This document shows, in pieces, positions 27,931 through 35,803 of a stretch of 64,000 nucleotides of DNA. The DNA lies in the NCBI GenBank assembly GCA_025056305.1, contig JANWWJ010000027.1, positions 62,001-126,000 of the forward strand, written 5' to 3'. The stretch is from Chitinophagales bacterium. Its GTDB lineage: Bacteria; Bacteroidota; Bacteroidia; Chitinophagales; UBA10324. The notes under the pieces were generated by a model. That model was given only the letters and a program-made list of their open reading frames with translations, did not search any database and was not told the origin of the DNA. The stretch's first letter is position 1. Each line of letters starts with the position of its first letter. The translations under genes and the position numbers were made by a program.

Positions 27931-30123
27931 ATGAGGATATTTCTCCTTACTTCAATCTTAAGTTTTACTCTGTTTTCAGCGCAGAGCGCTATCGTGACCG
28001 GCATCCATGCCGAATACCGGCACGGGCAGGTTTTTGTGACATGGAAGGTCATCCCTAATTACGAGCATAAGTTTTATTACGTCTATAGATATGAAAAGCC
28101 CATCACCAACCAGAACATAGATAGTGCCGAATATCTTGGGCGCAGTGATAAGGAATTTTCCTTCAATTACTTCCTCAATCTAGGCATTACGGGTTCCAAT
28201 ACCAACAAGCTATATTATTGTGTCATAAACAACGATCCATGGGTAGTGTTGGATGCTACCGATGGCCTTTATGTTCATACTTGCAACAAGGATAAGTCAT
28301 ATTACTATGCCGTGACATGCGACAGTACGGTGTTTGGTACACCGAAGGAGAACAAGCGTATTGTTCCGGGAATGAACGCCACTACTATGCCGGTAGCCGA
28401 AAAGGTGGCGCAAATACGTGCATACCTGCAAGTAACCGGCATTCCGTTGCTGAACAATCCAAGTTTAACCTATGATGGCTATGCCTTGTTTCAGGGAAAA
28501 GTCAAAACCCCGTACGTCCCCTACATGGGAAATGAAGGCTGCTTGATTCACAACTGGGGTCTTATCAAAGACACCGACCTGAGCCCCACCAAGAACGCGG
28601 CGACATTCTTTTTCTACGGGGGCGGGGGGAATGCATATGATAATGCCAACGGCACCAACATCGCAAATATGTGGAAAATTTCTATGGAAGATGTGTTGCC
28701 TAATTTTAATTGGGACCCTGTTTCCGGAGAAAACACCAAATGGCTGGGCTATAACGAAAACCTCGACATATACACGCTCAACCAAACCAGCCCACCGCCC
28801 ACTTCTGGCGTCGATCGGATGTACACGGTCTGGCGCGTCAAATGGACTTACGACTGGCTTTTGCGTACCTTCCCGAATGACATTGACACAACGCGCATTG
28901 CCGCCTTTGGCAGCTCTAATGGTTGTACTGCAGCCTTGATCCTTGCCTATCTCTACCCCGATAAGATTTCTGCAGTAGATGTCACCAATGCTAAGATTAA
29001 CCCAGAGTATCTGACCGATGACAATCCCACGTGCAAGTGGAACATCAACGGTACTTCGCGAAACAGGGCTGAAATATTTCTGGGCACGCTTCAGGCTAAC
29101 TTGATGAGCGATGTGCCTCGGTTGGTTGGTACGGGCAATTATCCGCTTTATGAGTTTTCCAACCTCAACAATCTGGTGGCTGATAACAAATACAGCAACA
29201 TTCCTCCCGTGTTTATGACTTCAGGCAAGGCCGACAACGTCACGTGTTGGGAGGAAAAAATCCAATTCTACAACACTGTTAATAAGAACCGTGTAGGAGG
29301 CGCTTATTTCTGGGATGAACGCCAACACAAGGGTGGAGTTAAATACATCAAAGACCGGCCTCTGGAATTACTACTCCGATTCCGAACGGACCTGCCCTTT
29401 CCGGCTTTTTCGCGTTGCTCGCACAACAACAATCCAGGAGATACCGACAACCCGACAGCACCATTCTATGATGGAGATACCATAGGTGCCATAAATGGCA
29501 TTTTGGATTGGGATGACAGCAGCATTGCAGAGACCGACTCAAGCTGGCAGACAAAAATTTTCACTACCCAATTTGAACTCAACAACGGCACATGGTTTCC
29601 GCCGCAACTTCCAGATTACGTCACTGTTGACATCACGCCACGGCGCCTGAAAAAATTCACAAATCTTGCCCCAGGCACCAAACTGTGCATGGAAAACTGG
29701 CAGGATGGAGTATTAATTCAATCGCGTACGGTCAAGTGGACTCCCTCTGCTGACGGCAAGGGGCTTATCACCTTTCGCAAAGCCCGTATCAGCCAGCAGG
29801 GAAATCTCATAAAAATTTTCGTCTGTGACCAACAGCGGAACAATCAGCCAGAGACAGGTCCGGCACCACAGGCTATGTACGCTCTGTATCCCAATCCGGC
29901 AACAGATGTGGTTTTCCTGGAATTGTCGCTGTCCGAACCTACAATGGTGCACGTTACCATTCGGGATGTTGCCGGCAAGCTCATGTTTGTTCAGCAACAA
30001 AAATTGGAGGCCGCAGAAGACCAGACGTTGTCGATACCGGTGCATACCTTGCCTCAGGGTTTGTATCTAGTCACTGTCCATGAGGGCAACCAGCCGTACA
30101 CGTACCGGTTAGTAAAGCAATAG
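27931..30123 (+). CDS. T9SS-exported alpha/beta-hydrolase-like protein (paralog of the protein at 9774-11849)
   Basis: A 730-residue secreted protein with the same layout as its paralog at 9774-11849: signal peptide (MRIFLLTSILSFTLFSAQS supports ATG 27931), fibronectin-like domain (GQVFVTWKVIPNYEHKFYYVY), hydrolase domain, beta domain (VTIDITPRRLKKF-type) and T9SS sorting domain (ALYPNPATDVVFLELS). The nucleophile elbow is a standard GxSxG: Ser329 in AAFGSSNGCTAAL. The candidate acid lies in MTSGKADNVTCWEE and the His in WDERQHKGGVK, at positions matching the paralog. Also shared are PAFSRCSHNNNPGD and DTIGAINGILDWDDS. Substrate unknown. A small T9SS cargo gene follows 50 bp later. Confidence 0.78.
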   Translation: MRIFLLTSILSFTLFSAQSAIVTGIHAEYRHGQVFVTWKVIPNYEHKFYYVYRYEKPITNQNIDSAEYLGRSDKEFSFNYFLNLGITGSNTNKLYYCVINNDPWVVLDATDGLYVHTCNKDKSYYYAVTCDSTVFGTPKENKRIVPGMNATTMPVAEKVAQIRAYLQVTGIPLLNNPSLTYDGYALFQGKVKTPYVPYMGNEGCLIHNWGLIKDTDLSPTKNAATFFFYGGGGNAYDNANGTNIANMWKISMEDVLPNFNWDPVSGENTKWLGYNENLDIYTLNQTSPPPTSGVDRMYTVWRVKWTYDWLLRTFPNDIDTTRIAAFGSSNGCTAALILAYLYPDKISAVDVTNAKINPEYLTDDNPTCKWNINGTSRNRAEIFLGTLQANLMSDVPRLVGTGNYPLYEFSNLNNLVADNKYSNIPPVFMTSGKADNVTCWEEKIQFYNTVNKNRVGGAYFWDERQHKGGVKYIKDRPLELLLRFRTDLPFPAFSRCSHNNNPGDTDNPTAPFYDGDTIGAINGILDWDDSSIAETDSSWQTKIFTTQFELNNGTWFPPQLPDYVTVDITPRRLKKFTNLAPGTKLCMENWQDGVLIQSRTVKWTPSADGKGLITFRKARISQQGNLIKIFVCDQQRNNQPETGPAPQAMYALYPNPATDVVFLELSLSEPTMVHVTIRDVAGKLMFVQQQKLEAAEDQTLSIPVHTLPQGLYLVTVHEGNQPYTYRLVKQ

Positions 30124-30149
30124 CTTAAGGCTTATCAACTTTTTTGCAT

Positions 30150-30157
30150 TATTTTTG
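30150..30157 (+). promoter_or_regulatory. -7 promoter box TATTTTTG for the small T9SS cargo gene
   Basis: Exact TAnnTTTG match 16 bases before the ATG at 30174. Confidence 0.5.
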
Positions 30158-30173
30158 GTTATTGCTTTCGACG

Positions 30174-30851
30174 ATGAAACGAATTGTGACAATAACGCTG
30201 TTTCTGTTGGCATGGGTGGGTGTTAATGCACAAGGATTGACCTTAACGCCGTCTCATTTCAACCTTCAGGCTGATGTGTCTGGCTATGTGGACGCACATG
30301 CCACCTTGTTCAACAACAGCAACCTAGATCGGGTAATTACGTGGGTGCGCGTCGTGCATCAGCAGCCGTCAGGCTGGTACACGATGGTATGTGACGATAA
30401 TAACTGTTATGCACCTTCGACCAGCACCATGAATGTAGGCTTGGCAGCAGGTGCCCAGGGCATCCTGAAACTGAGCATTTTTCCCAATGGTGTTCCGGGT
30501 TATGCCGAATACACCGTTCACGCTTACGATGCCACTGACAGTGCCAACGTCAACGCTTCCATGCATGTGATGGTCTCAGCTCTTGATGTCGGTCTTCCCT
30601 CCGTCCGAAACGAAGTAGTTGTCTTATTCCCGAACCCTGCCCGAGATGTGCTCTACATAAACGTTTTGAACAAGACGGTAACCTCTATTGAATTGTACAG
30701 TGTGGTAGGGCAAAAACTCCGCACCATTAAAGTAGTTCCGGGGAATCCCAGCATTGCAGTCCCTGTTGATGATCTGAAAAAAGGAGTGTATTTCGTGCGC
30801 GTTTACAGCCATCAGAGAGAACTGGTGACGCGCATGTTCAGTAAGGAATAG
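30174..30851 (+). CDS. Small secreted Ig-like protein with T9SS sorting domain
   Basis: A 225-residue protein. The signal peptide MKRIVTITLFLLAWVGVNAQ supports ATG 30174 over an upstream codon. One Ig-like beta-sandwich follows (LTLTPSHFNLQADVSGY, VITWVRVVHQQPSGWYTMVC) with a cysteine pair in the motif CDDNNCY, then a T9SS sorting domain (VLFPNPARDVLYINVL to GVYFVRVYSHQR). It has no catalytic motif. It is transcribed from its own -7 box after the second hydrolase and converges on the TlpA-like gene (48 bp between stops). It may be a carbohydrate- or protein-binding surface protein, but I do not recognise a characterised family. Confidence 0.75.
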   Translation: MKRIVTITLFLLAWVGVNAQGLTLTPSHFNLQADVSGYVDAHATLFNNSNLDRVITWVRVVHQQPSGWYTMVCDDNNCYAPSTSTMNVGLAAGAQGILKLSIFPNGVPGYAEYTVHAYDATDSANVNASMHVMVSALDVGLPSVRNEVVVLFPNPARDVLYINVLNKTVTSIELYSVVGQKLRTIKVVPGNPSIAVPVDDLKKGVYFVRVYSHQRELVTRMFSKE

Positions 30852-30899
30852 CAAGACGGATTGTTGCGTACTTTCTGAATCGCTGGGAAAGGAGCTGGG

Positions 30900-31448
30900 C
30901 TAGTTTTTTTCTGCATTTAATCTCGTGCGCAAAGCCTTAATCTGCCGCTCCAATTCAATCTCATCGCCTTCTAAATAGCCAGCGTGTTGATACACAATGC
31001 GTCCTCCGGGTTCGGCCATCACCGTGAAGGGAACATTCTGAAAACCGAGATGTCTTTTTAACTCACCATTGGGATCCAGCAACACGCGATAGGGCCATCG
31101 CGAACCCTGAACTGTTGGTTTAACCTTGGGCAGATTGCGTGCGTCGTCAACAGAAATGGCAATCAATTCCATATGGTATTGCGCTTTCCATGCCTCATAG
31201 ACTTTAGCTATATTGGTCAATTCTTTTTTACAGGGCACACACCAGGTGGCCCAAAAGTTAAGTACCACGATCTTGTTGCTATCGGCCAGCCTGCTGACGT
31301 CAATCTGATTTCCTTGCAAATCTTTTAAGAGAACGTTAGGAAGTATTTTTTCTTGCGCCCACGCCATGGCTTTGAGGAAAACGAGGCAGCAGATCAACAG
31401 CGGGGAGATCCTTTGAGCCGAGATTTTATGTTCAGAAGAAAAGCGCAT
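30900..31448 (-). CDS. TlpA-like thioredoxin-fold protein, exported
   Basis: A 182-residue thioredoxin-fold protein with an N-terminal hydrophobic export segment (ISPLLICCLVFLKAMAWAQ). The redox motif is WCVPC in VVLNFWATWCVPCKKELTNI, and the cis-proline region is NVPFTVMAEPGG. The frame extends upstream to 31598, overlapping the divergent gene, but ATG at 31448 gives the expected signal sequence and follows a -7 box by 17 bases. Family knowledge: TlpA/ResA-type proteins reduce or handle disulfides outside the cytoplasm. It is divergent from the DUF6029 barrel gene, and an Omp28-like CxxC lipoprotein lies further along, which suggests a shared envelope redox role; that is inference. Confidence 0.87.
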   Translation of the reverse strand: MRFSSEHKISAQRISPLLICCLVFLKAMAWAQEKILPNVLLKDLQGNQIDVSRLADSNKIVVLNFWATWCVPCKKELTNIAKVYEAWKAQYHMELIAISVDDARNLPKVKPTVQGSRWPYRVLLDPNGELKRHLGFQNVPFTVMAEPGGRIVYQHAGYLEGDEIELERQIKALRTRLNAEKN

Positions 31449-31465
31449 ATGCAAAAAGTTCTTTT

Positions 31466-31473
31466 CAAAAGTA
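31466..31473 (-). promoter_or_regulatory. -7 promoter box TACTTTTG for the TlpA-like gene
   Basis: Exact TAnnTTTG match on the minus strand, 17 bases before the ATG at 31448. The opposing box at 31512-31519 serves the divergent gene. Confidence 0.55.
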
Positions 31474-31511
31474 AAACCAAAATCGTGCCCTGAAAGGCTA
31501 AAGCGCTCGGC

Positions 31512-31519
31512 TATATTTG
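31512..31519 (+). promoter_or_regulatory. -7 promoter box TATATTTG for the DUF6029 gene
   Basis: Exact TAnnTTTG match four bases before the ATG at 31524, implying a leaderless transcript. Confidence 0.6.
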
Positions 31520-31523
31520 TCAC

Positions 31524-33116
31524 ATGCCGCTTTTTCGAATGATTGCGCTTCTTATGTGCTGTGCCCTGACATGTGTTCCAATTTGGACGACAGCGCAAAT
31601 CTCACTTTCCGGCGACTTACAAACGGACTTAAAATTGTTCATGCGCGACAGCAGCATCGGTGCGATCAACACGCCTCAGTACGATAATTTGCTCAGCGGC
31701 CTGGATGGCTGGCTTACGTTCATCTTAGCTGCTAAGGGTTTTGACGCGCGGCTTCGGCTTGATGTTTTTCATAACTCAAACCTACATGATCCCAATCAAG
31801 CATTTACCGGTGCCGGCATTGGTTATTTTCATTTGACCAAACAGATAGATCGCTTACAAGTAACGGGGGGCTATTTCTACGACCAGTTTGGAAGTGGCAT
31901 TATCTACCGTGCTTATGAAGACCGCGGGCTTGGCCTGGATTACGCCACGTTCGGACTTCAACTCAAATATCAACTCAATGACTCTTGGCAACTCAAGGCG
32001 ATAGCCGGACAACAGAAAAACCGATTTGGCCGCTATGAGCCGGTATTCAAGGGGCTTAATGCGGACGGAACTGTCGGCTTGGGATCAGGGGTGCAAATAC
32101 AACCTGGGGTGGCCTTTCTGAACCGTACGCTCGATAAAAGCACCATGGATGTTGTGGCCGGATTGATCAACTCTTATGATTTGGAAGATCGGTTTATTCC
32201 AAAATACAATGTGTATGCAACCTCTGCTTACGCCACTGTGCTTGTTGGGCCATTGAGCTGGTATGTAGAACTGGCCGGCAAAACCAAAGAGGCCGTAATG
32301 GGTCCAGAGGGCATCTTGACAAACGTGCCCGGCACCGTAGGTTATACTTCATTGAACTTTTCCCGTCAAGGCTTGGGAGCTACCCTACAATTCAAGCGAA
32401 CGAAAAATTTTGAGTTGCGGGTGTCTCCGCTGGAGACGTTGCTGCAGGGCGTACTCAATTACTTACCTCCGATGTCGAGGCAGAATGCGTTGCGGTTGCC
32501 GGCTCGTTACAGTCCGGCAACGCAATTTTTGGGGGAACAAGCCTGGCAGGCCGATGTGACATGGTCGCCCGTTGAACCCTGGGTGTTTGATATAAATTAT
32601 TCTCATATTAATGATCTAAATGGGCAGAAACTGTGGAGGGAATTTTATGCCCAGGCAGATTTCACTATTTCAGAGCTGGACCATGTTTTGTTTGGCGGGC
32701 AGCGCATTTTTTACAATCAAACCGTCTATCTATCCGAACCTTTACCTGATCAGACGGCTATCACGGGCTTTCTGGAATATACGCGTCGCTTAACCCACCG
32801 ACGCTCCCTGCGCAGTGAGCTGCAATACCTCCACACCAAGCAGGATTATGGTTCGTTCCTCTTCGTGCTGGCAGAGTACAACATAGCGCCCCACTGGTCG
32901 TTCAGTGTTTCGGACATGTATAACGTGCGGCCAAATCCGGAGAAAACAGATAAAAAAGAACACTACTATAATGTTTTTGTCTCTTATACCTCCGGGGCTA
33001 CCCGTCTGGCTTTGGCATTTGCACGCCAGGTTGCCGGCATCAACTGCTCGGGAGGAGTATGCCGTTATGAACCGGCATTCAACGGAATTAAATGTTCCAT
33101 TACGACTGCCTTTTAA
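31524..33116 (+). CDS. DUF6029-family outer-membrane beta-barrel protein
   Basis: A 530-residue protein with a signal peptide (LLMCCALTCVPIWTTAQ) and a long series of amphipathic strands ending in an aromatic residue (KCSITTAF), as in outer-membrane barrels. Sequence such as LQVTGGYFYDQFGSGIIYRAYEDRGLGLD resembles the DUF6029 family of Bacteroidota. Function is unknown. It begins a plus-strand run with an Omp28-like lipoprotein 12 bp downstream, then a Rieske-fold protein and a PhoD-like phosphatase. Family knowledge: DUF6029 and Omp28-type genes are often neighbours. The start codon sits almost on the predicted transcription start. Confidence 0.78.
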   Translation: MPLFRMIALLMCCALTCVPIWTTAQISLSGDLQTDLKLFMRDSSIGAINTPQYDNLLSGLDGWLTFILAAKGFDARLRLDVFHNSNLHDPNQAFTGAGIGYFHLTKQIDRLQVTGGYFYDQFGSGIIYRAYEDRGLGLDYATFGLQLKYQLNDSWQLKAIAGQQKNRFGRYEPVFKGLNADGTVGLGSGVQIQPGVAFLNRTLDKSTMDVVAGLINSYDLEDRFIPKYNVYATSAYATVLVGPLSWYVELAGKTKEAVMGPEGILTNVPGTVGYTSLNFSRQGLGATLQFKRTKNFELRVSPLETLLQGVLNYLPPMSRQNALRLPARYSPATQFLGEQAWQADVTWSPVEPWVFDINYSHINDLNGQKLWREFYAQADFTISELDHVLFGGQRIFYNQTVYLSEPLPDQTAITGFLEYTRRLTHRRSLRSELQYLHTKQDYGSFLFVLAEYNIAPHWSFSVSDMYNVRPNPEKTDKKEHYYNVFVSYTSGATRLALAFARQVAGINCSGGVCRYEPAFNGIKCSITTAF

Positions 33117-33128
33117 TTTAATTTCGAA

Positions 33129-33980
33129 ATGCCCATGCGTTACGTGCTCGCTGGTTTCGTAGCGCTGCTGAGTGGCTGCAGCGAAATCGGTCCGTACATC
33201 AACTTCGAGGAACAGCAGACGGTTGAGGATACCGTTGCCATCGATGAAGGGCAAAGCAGGATAGTTATACTGGAATTTTTTACCGGCGCCAGTTGCCCGA
33301 ATTGCCCGAAAGGCAGAAAAATTGCCGACGATTTGTTGCAGACCTATGCAGGAAAACTGCAAGTTGTAGAAATTCATCAAGGTCCATTAGCCGGACCTGC
33401 TTTACCTGGTGATCCTGACTTGCGCACTGAAGAAGGAGAAGAGTTGGCTGCTTATTTGGGTCCACCTTCGTATTGGCCAGTGGGTGCCATCAATCGGGTT
33501 AAACATGAAGTCAGTCCCGGCAATTGGCAATTGTTGGTAGATCGAAGTCTTTGGCCGTCGTTGGTTGCTGAACAGTCGGGTCGCCCACTCCAGGTAGCCA
33601 TGGGCTGTTCCCTGACTTATGAACCTACGGCGCGCAAACTGTCAGGTACGCTTGGAGTTCGGTTCTTGGAATCCGTAGATATTCCTGTGTACTTGACGGT
33701 ACTGATAATTGAGGATAGCATCGTGAGTGCCCAACTCGACGGAGTCCAACTGATTTCAGATTATGTCCACCGTGATGTATTGCGGGATTTTATCACCCCT
33801 CACACGGGGGTAGCCATAGGGAGCAATAAACAGAAAGGAGAAACATGGTATTGGTCGTTTCGCGATTATGTCATACCCGACGAATGGGATGATCGCCACT
33901 GTCATTTGGTGGCTATGGTTACCGCTTCTGGCAATAGCTACGAAGTTTTTCAGTCGTTACGACAAAAAATCCGGTCATGA
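33129..33980 (+). CDS. Omp28-like lipoprotein with thioredoxin-type CxxC motif
   Basis: A 283-residue protein with a lipoprotein signal peptide (FVALLSGCSEIG, predicted lipidated Cys17). A second ATG at 33135 is an equally good start. The thioredoxin-like domain follows: ILEFFTGASCPNCPKGRKIADDLL contains a CPNC motif near residue 58, then VVEIHQGPLAG and PSYWPVGAINR near the cis-proline position. The C-terminal half is a beta-rich domain (LTVLIIEDSIVSAQLDG) seen in Omp28-related proteins. Probably outer-membrane attached. Its stop codon overlaps the Rieske-like gene start by 4 bp, so the two are translationally coupled. Confidence 0.82.
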   Translation: MPMRYVLAGFVALLSGCSEIGPYINFEEQQTVEDTVAIDEGQSRIVILEFFTGASCPNCPKGRKIADDLLQTYAGKLQVVEIHQGPLAGPALPGDPDLRTEEGEELAAYLGPPSYWPVGAINRVKHEVSPGNWQLLVDRSLWPSLVAEQSGRPLQVAMGCSLTYEPTARKLSGTLGVRFLESVDIPVYLTVLIIEDSIVSAQLDGVQLISDYVHRDVLRDFITPHTGVAIGSNKQKGETWYWSFRDYVIPDEWDDRHCHLVAMVTASGNSYEVFQSLRQKIRS

Positions 33981-34366
33981 GACGGCTGCTTTTAGTCTTA
34001 GTTGTAGTGTGGCTGGGGTTGGGGCTGTGGCAATGCGAGCATGTGGATTCGCAGCAGCGCGTAGATTTTTACATTGATTTAACCGATCCGCAATATCAGG
34101 ATTTATACCTTACGGGCGGCTACGTTTATGTCAACAACATCATCGTTTTCAAGGGGCTGGATCAAAACTATTATGCCCTTTCTCAATATTGCACCAACGA
34201 CGTTTGTGTGGTGCAGTATCAGGTTTCTTTCAATGAGGTGGTATGTACGTGCGATCAATCGCATTTTGACATCTATGGCAATCCCACCTTTGGTCCAGCC
34301 ACTTATCCGTTGTATCGGTATGCCACCAGCTTGCACGGGTCCATGCTGCGTATCTACACGCCATAG
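33977..34366 (+). CDS. Small exported Rieske-fold protein lacking the histidine cluster ligands
   Basis: A 129-residue protein with an N-terminal hydrophobic segment ending at Cys20 (GLGLWQC), which could be a non-standard lipoprotein site. The rest follows a Rieske layout: Cys72 in SQYCTNDVC sits where cluster motif 1 (CxH) should be, and Cys90 in VVCTCDQSHFD where motif 2 (CxxH) should be, followed by GNPTFGPATYPLYRY, which matches the GPA-xx-L segment of Rieske domains. The two histidines that bind the iron are replaced by Asn74 and Asp93, so a classical 2Fe-2S cluster is unlikely. Related small Rieske-like lipoproteins are, from memory, common in Bacteroidota. It overlaps the upstream Omp28-like gene by 4 bp. 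Confidence 0.68.
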   Translation: MRRLLLVLVVVWLGLGLWQCEHVDSQQRVDFYIDLTDPQYQDLYLTGGYVYVNNIIVFKGLDQNYYALSQYCTNDVCVVQYQVSFNEVVCTCDQSHFDIYGNPTFGPATYPLYRYATSLHGSMLRIYTP

Positions 34367-34399
34367 CAGTTTGGGAGTTTTTGATAAGTTCATTTTTTT

Positions 34400-35794
34400 A
34401 TGATAAGAAAATTTTTCTTTCGGGTCATGGTGTGCCGCTCGGCGGCCTGCCTGTTATGGGTTTTGACAACGGTGTGGTGTGCGCTGCAAGTGGCAGCGCA
34501 AGACACGACGCTTCTTATTGCCGGACCCATGTTGGGTTATGTGGAACACCGTGAAGCAGCCCTATGGCTTTTGGTAACTGACAAGGTCCATGAGGTCACC
34601 CTACGCTATTATCCCAAAGACCAACCGCAACAGGCCAAACAGCAAAGACAACGGTTGAGCGGAGAAGATCCTTACCAACCCGTTAAATTCATTTTACCTT
34701 TTCTTCAAATGGGAACTACGTATGATTATGAAATTTGGTTAAACAATCAGATACAGCGTTTTCCGTATCCGTTGCAATTTCAAACCAAAGCGATATGGGA
34801 GCATCGCACCGATCCGCCGCCTTTTGCATTTTTGATGGGCTCGTGCATGTACATCAATGAGCCCGAATCGGATCGGCCGGGGAAGCCCTATGGCCGCGAT
34901 GTTCGGATCCTGGATAGCATGGCTCGCGAAGGGGCACAGCTGATGTTGTGGTTGGGCGACAACATTTATTTACGTGAAGGAGATTGGACCTCACGCAGCG
35001 GTTTCGTCTATCGCTATATGCATACCCGAAAGGTGCGTGCGCTGCAAAGGTTGTTGGCCGCTCAGCCGAATCTTTACATCTGGGATGATCATGACTTTGG
35101 GCCCAACGATGCCAACAGTTCTTTTGTTCTCAAAGAAATTGCCCTTGAAGTATTCAAAGAGTTTACCGCCAATCCCACGTACGGGGAGTCCGAAAATCCC
35201 GGCACCTACACCCGCTACACTTTTTCCGATTGCGAATTTTTTCTTTTAGACGGTCGTTTTTACCGTTCGGCAGAAGATCTTGATTCGCTGGCAGCCGATA
35301 AGCATTACTTAGGCCCGCAGCAGTTTCAATGGCTCAAAAATGCCCTGTTGTACTCCAAAGCTTCCTTTAAGTTCATCGTAAGCGGCACACAGGTGCTCGA
35401 CCCGTATAACCGCTTCGAAAGTGTGCGTCATTACAAACGCGAATTCGATGAATTGATTGACTTTATCGTCAAATACCGCATTAAAGGGGTGGTCTTCTTA
35501 TCGGGCGATCGTCATTATTCGGATGTGATCCGCTGGACCCCACCGGGGGGTTATCCTCTCTACGACATTACCAGCTCAGCCCTTACTTCGGGAAGTTCTC
35601 AGAGTGCAAAAAGCCGTCCGGACCAAGAGCATCCCTATCGGGTAGTGCCCGAAGGTGTTACCGACCAGAACTACGTGAAGATTTCGATAAGCGGCCCCCG
35701 CAAAGATCGCGTAGCAACCATCGAATGTAAAACGGTGGACGGCCGTTTGGCTTGGCGGTTTCAGATCCGCCAAACAGAACTGGACTGGAAATAG
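34400..35794 (+). CDS. PhoD-like metallophosphatase (alkaline phosphatase D family), secreted
   Basis: A 464-residue protein with a long N-terminal export signal ending near LQVAAQ. The metallophosphoesterase core shows the PhoD-type metal ligands in FLMGSCMYINE, LWLGDNIYLREGDW, YIWDDHDFGPNDANS and VVFLSGDRHYSD. A short beta domain (GYVEHREAALWLLV) precedes it, as in the family. Likely a phosphodiesterase or phosphomonoesterase acting in the periplasm or outside the cell. It lies 33 bp after the Rieske-like gene on the same strand and converges on a methyltransferase gene with nine bases between stops. Whether it belongs functionally with the upstream redox-like genes is unclear. Confidence 0.9.
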   Translation: MIRKFFFRVMVCRSAACLLWVLTTVWCALQVAAQDTTLLIAGPMLGYVEHREAALWLLVTDKVHEVTLRYYPKDQPQQAKQQRQRLSGEDPYQPVKFILPFLQMGTTYDYEIWLNNQIQRFPYPLQFQTKAIWEHRTDPPPFAFLMGSCMYINEPESDRPGKPYGRDVRILDSMAREGAQLMLWLGDNIYLREGDWTSRSGFVYRYMHTRKVRALQRLLAAQPNLYIWDDHDFGPNDANSSFVLKEIALEVFKEFTANPTYGESENPGTYTRYTFSDCEFFLLDGRFYRSAEDLDSLAADKHYLGPQQFQWLKNALLYSKASFKFIVSGTQVLDPYNRFESVRHYKREFDELIDFIVKYRIKGVVFLSGDRHYSDVIRWTPPGGYPLYDITSSALTSGSSQSAKSRPDQEHPYRVVPEGVTDQNYVKISISGPRKDRVATIECKTVDGRLAWRFQIRQTELDWK

Positions 35795-35803
35795 GTAGCG
35801 TGG

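Noticed and set aside
27785-30123. tRNA-Gly followed by a paralogous secreted hydrolase as a mobile element insertion site
   Set aside because: No integrase, direct repeat of the tRNA 3' end, or composition shift was seen next to it.
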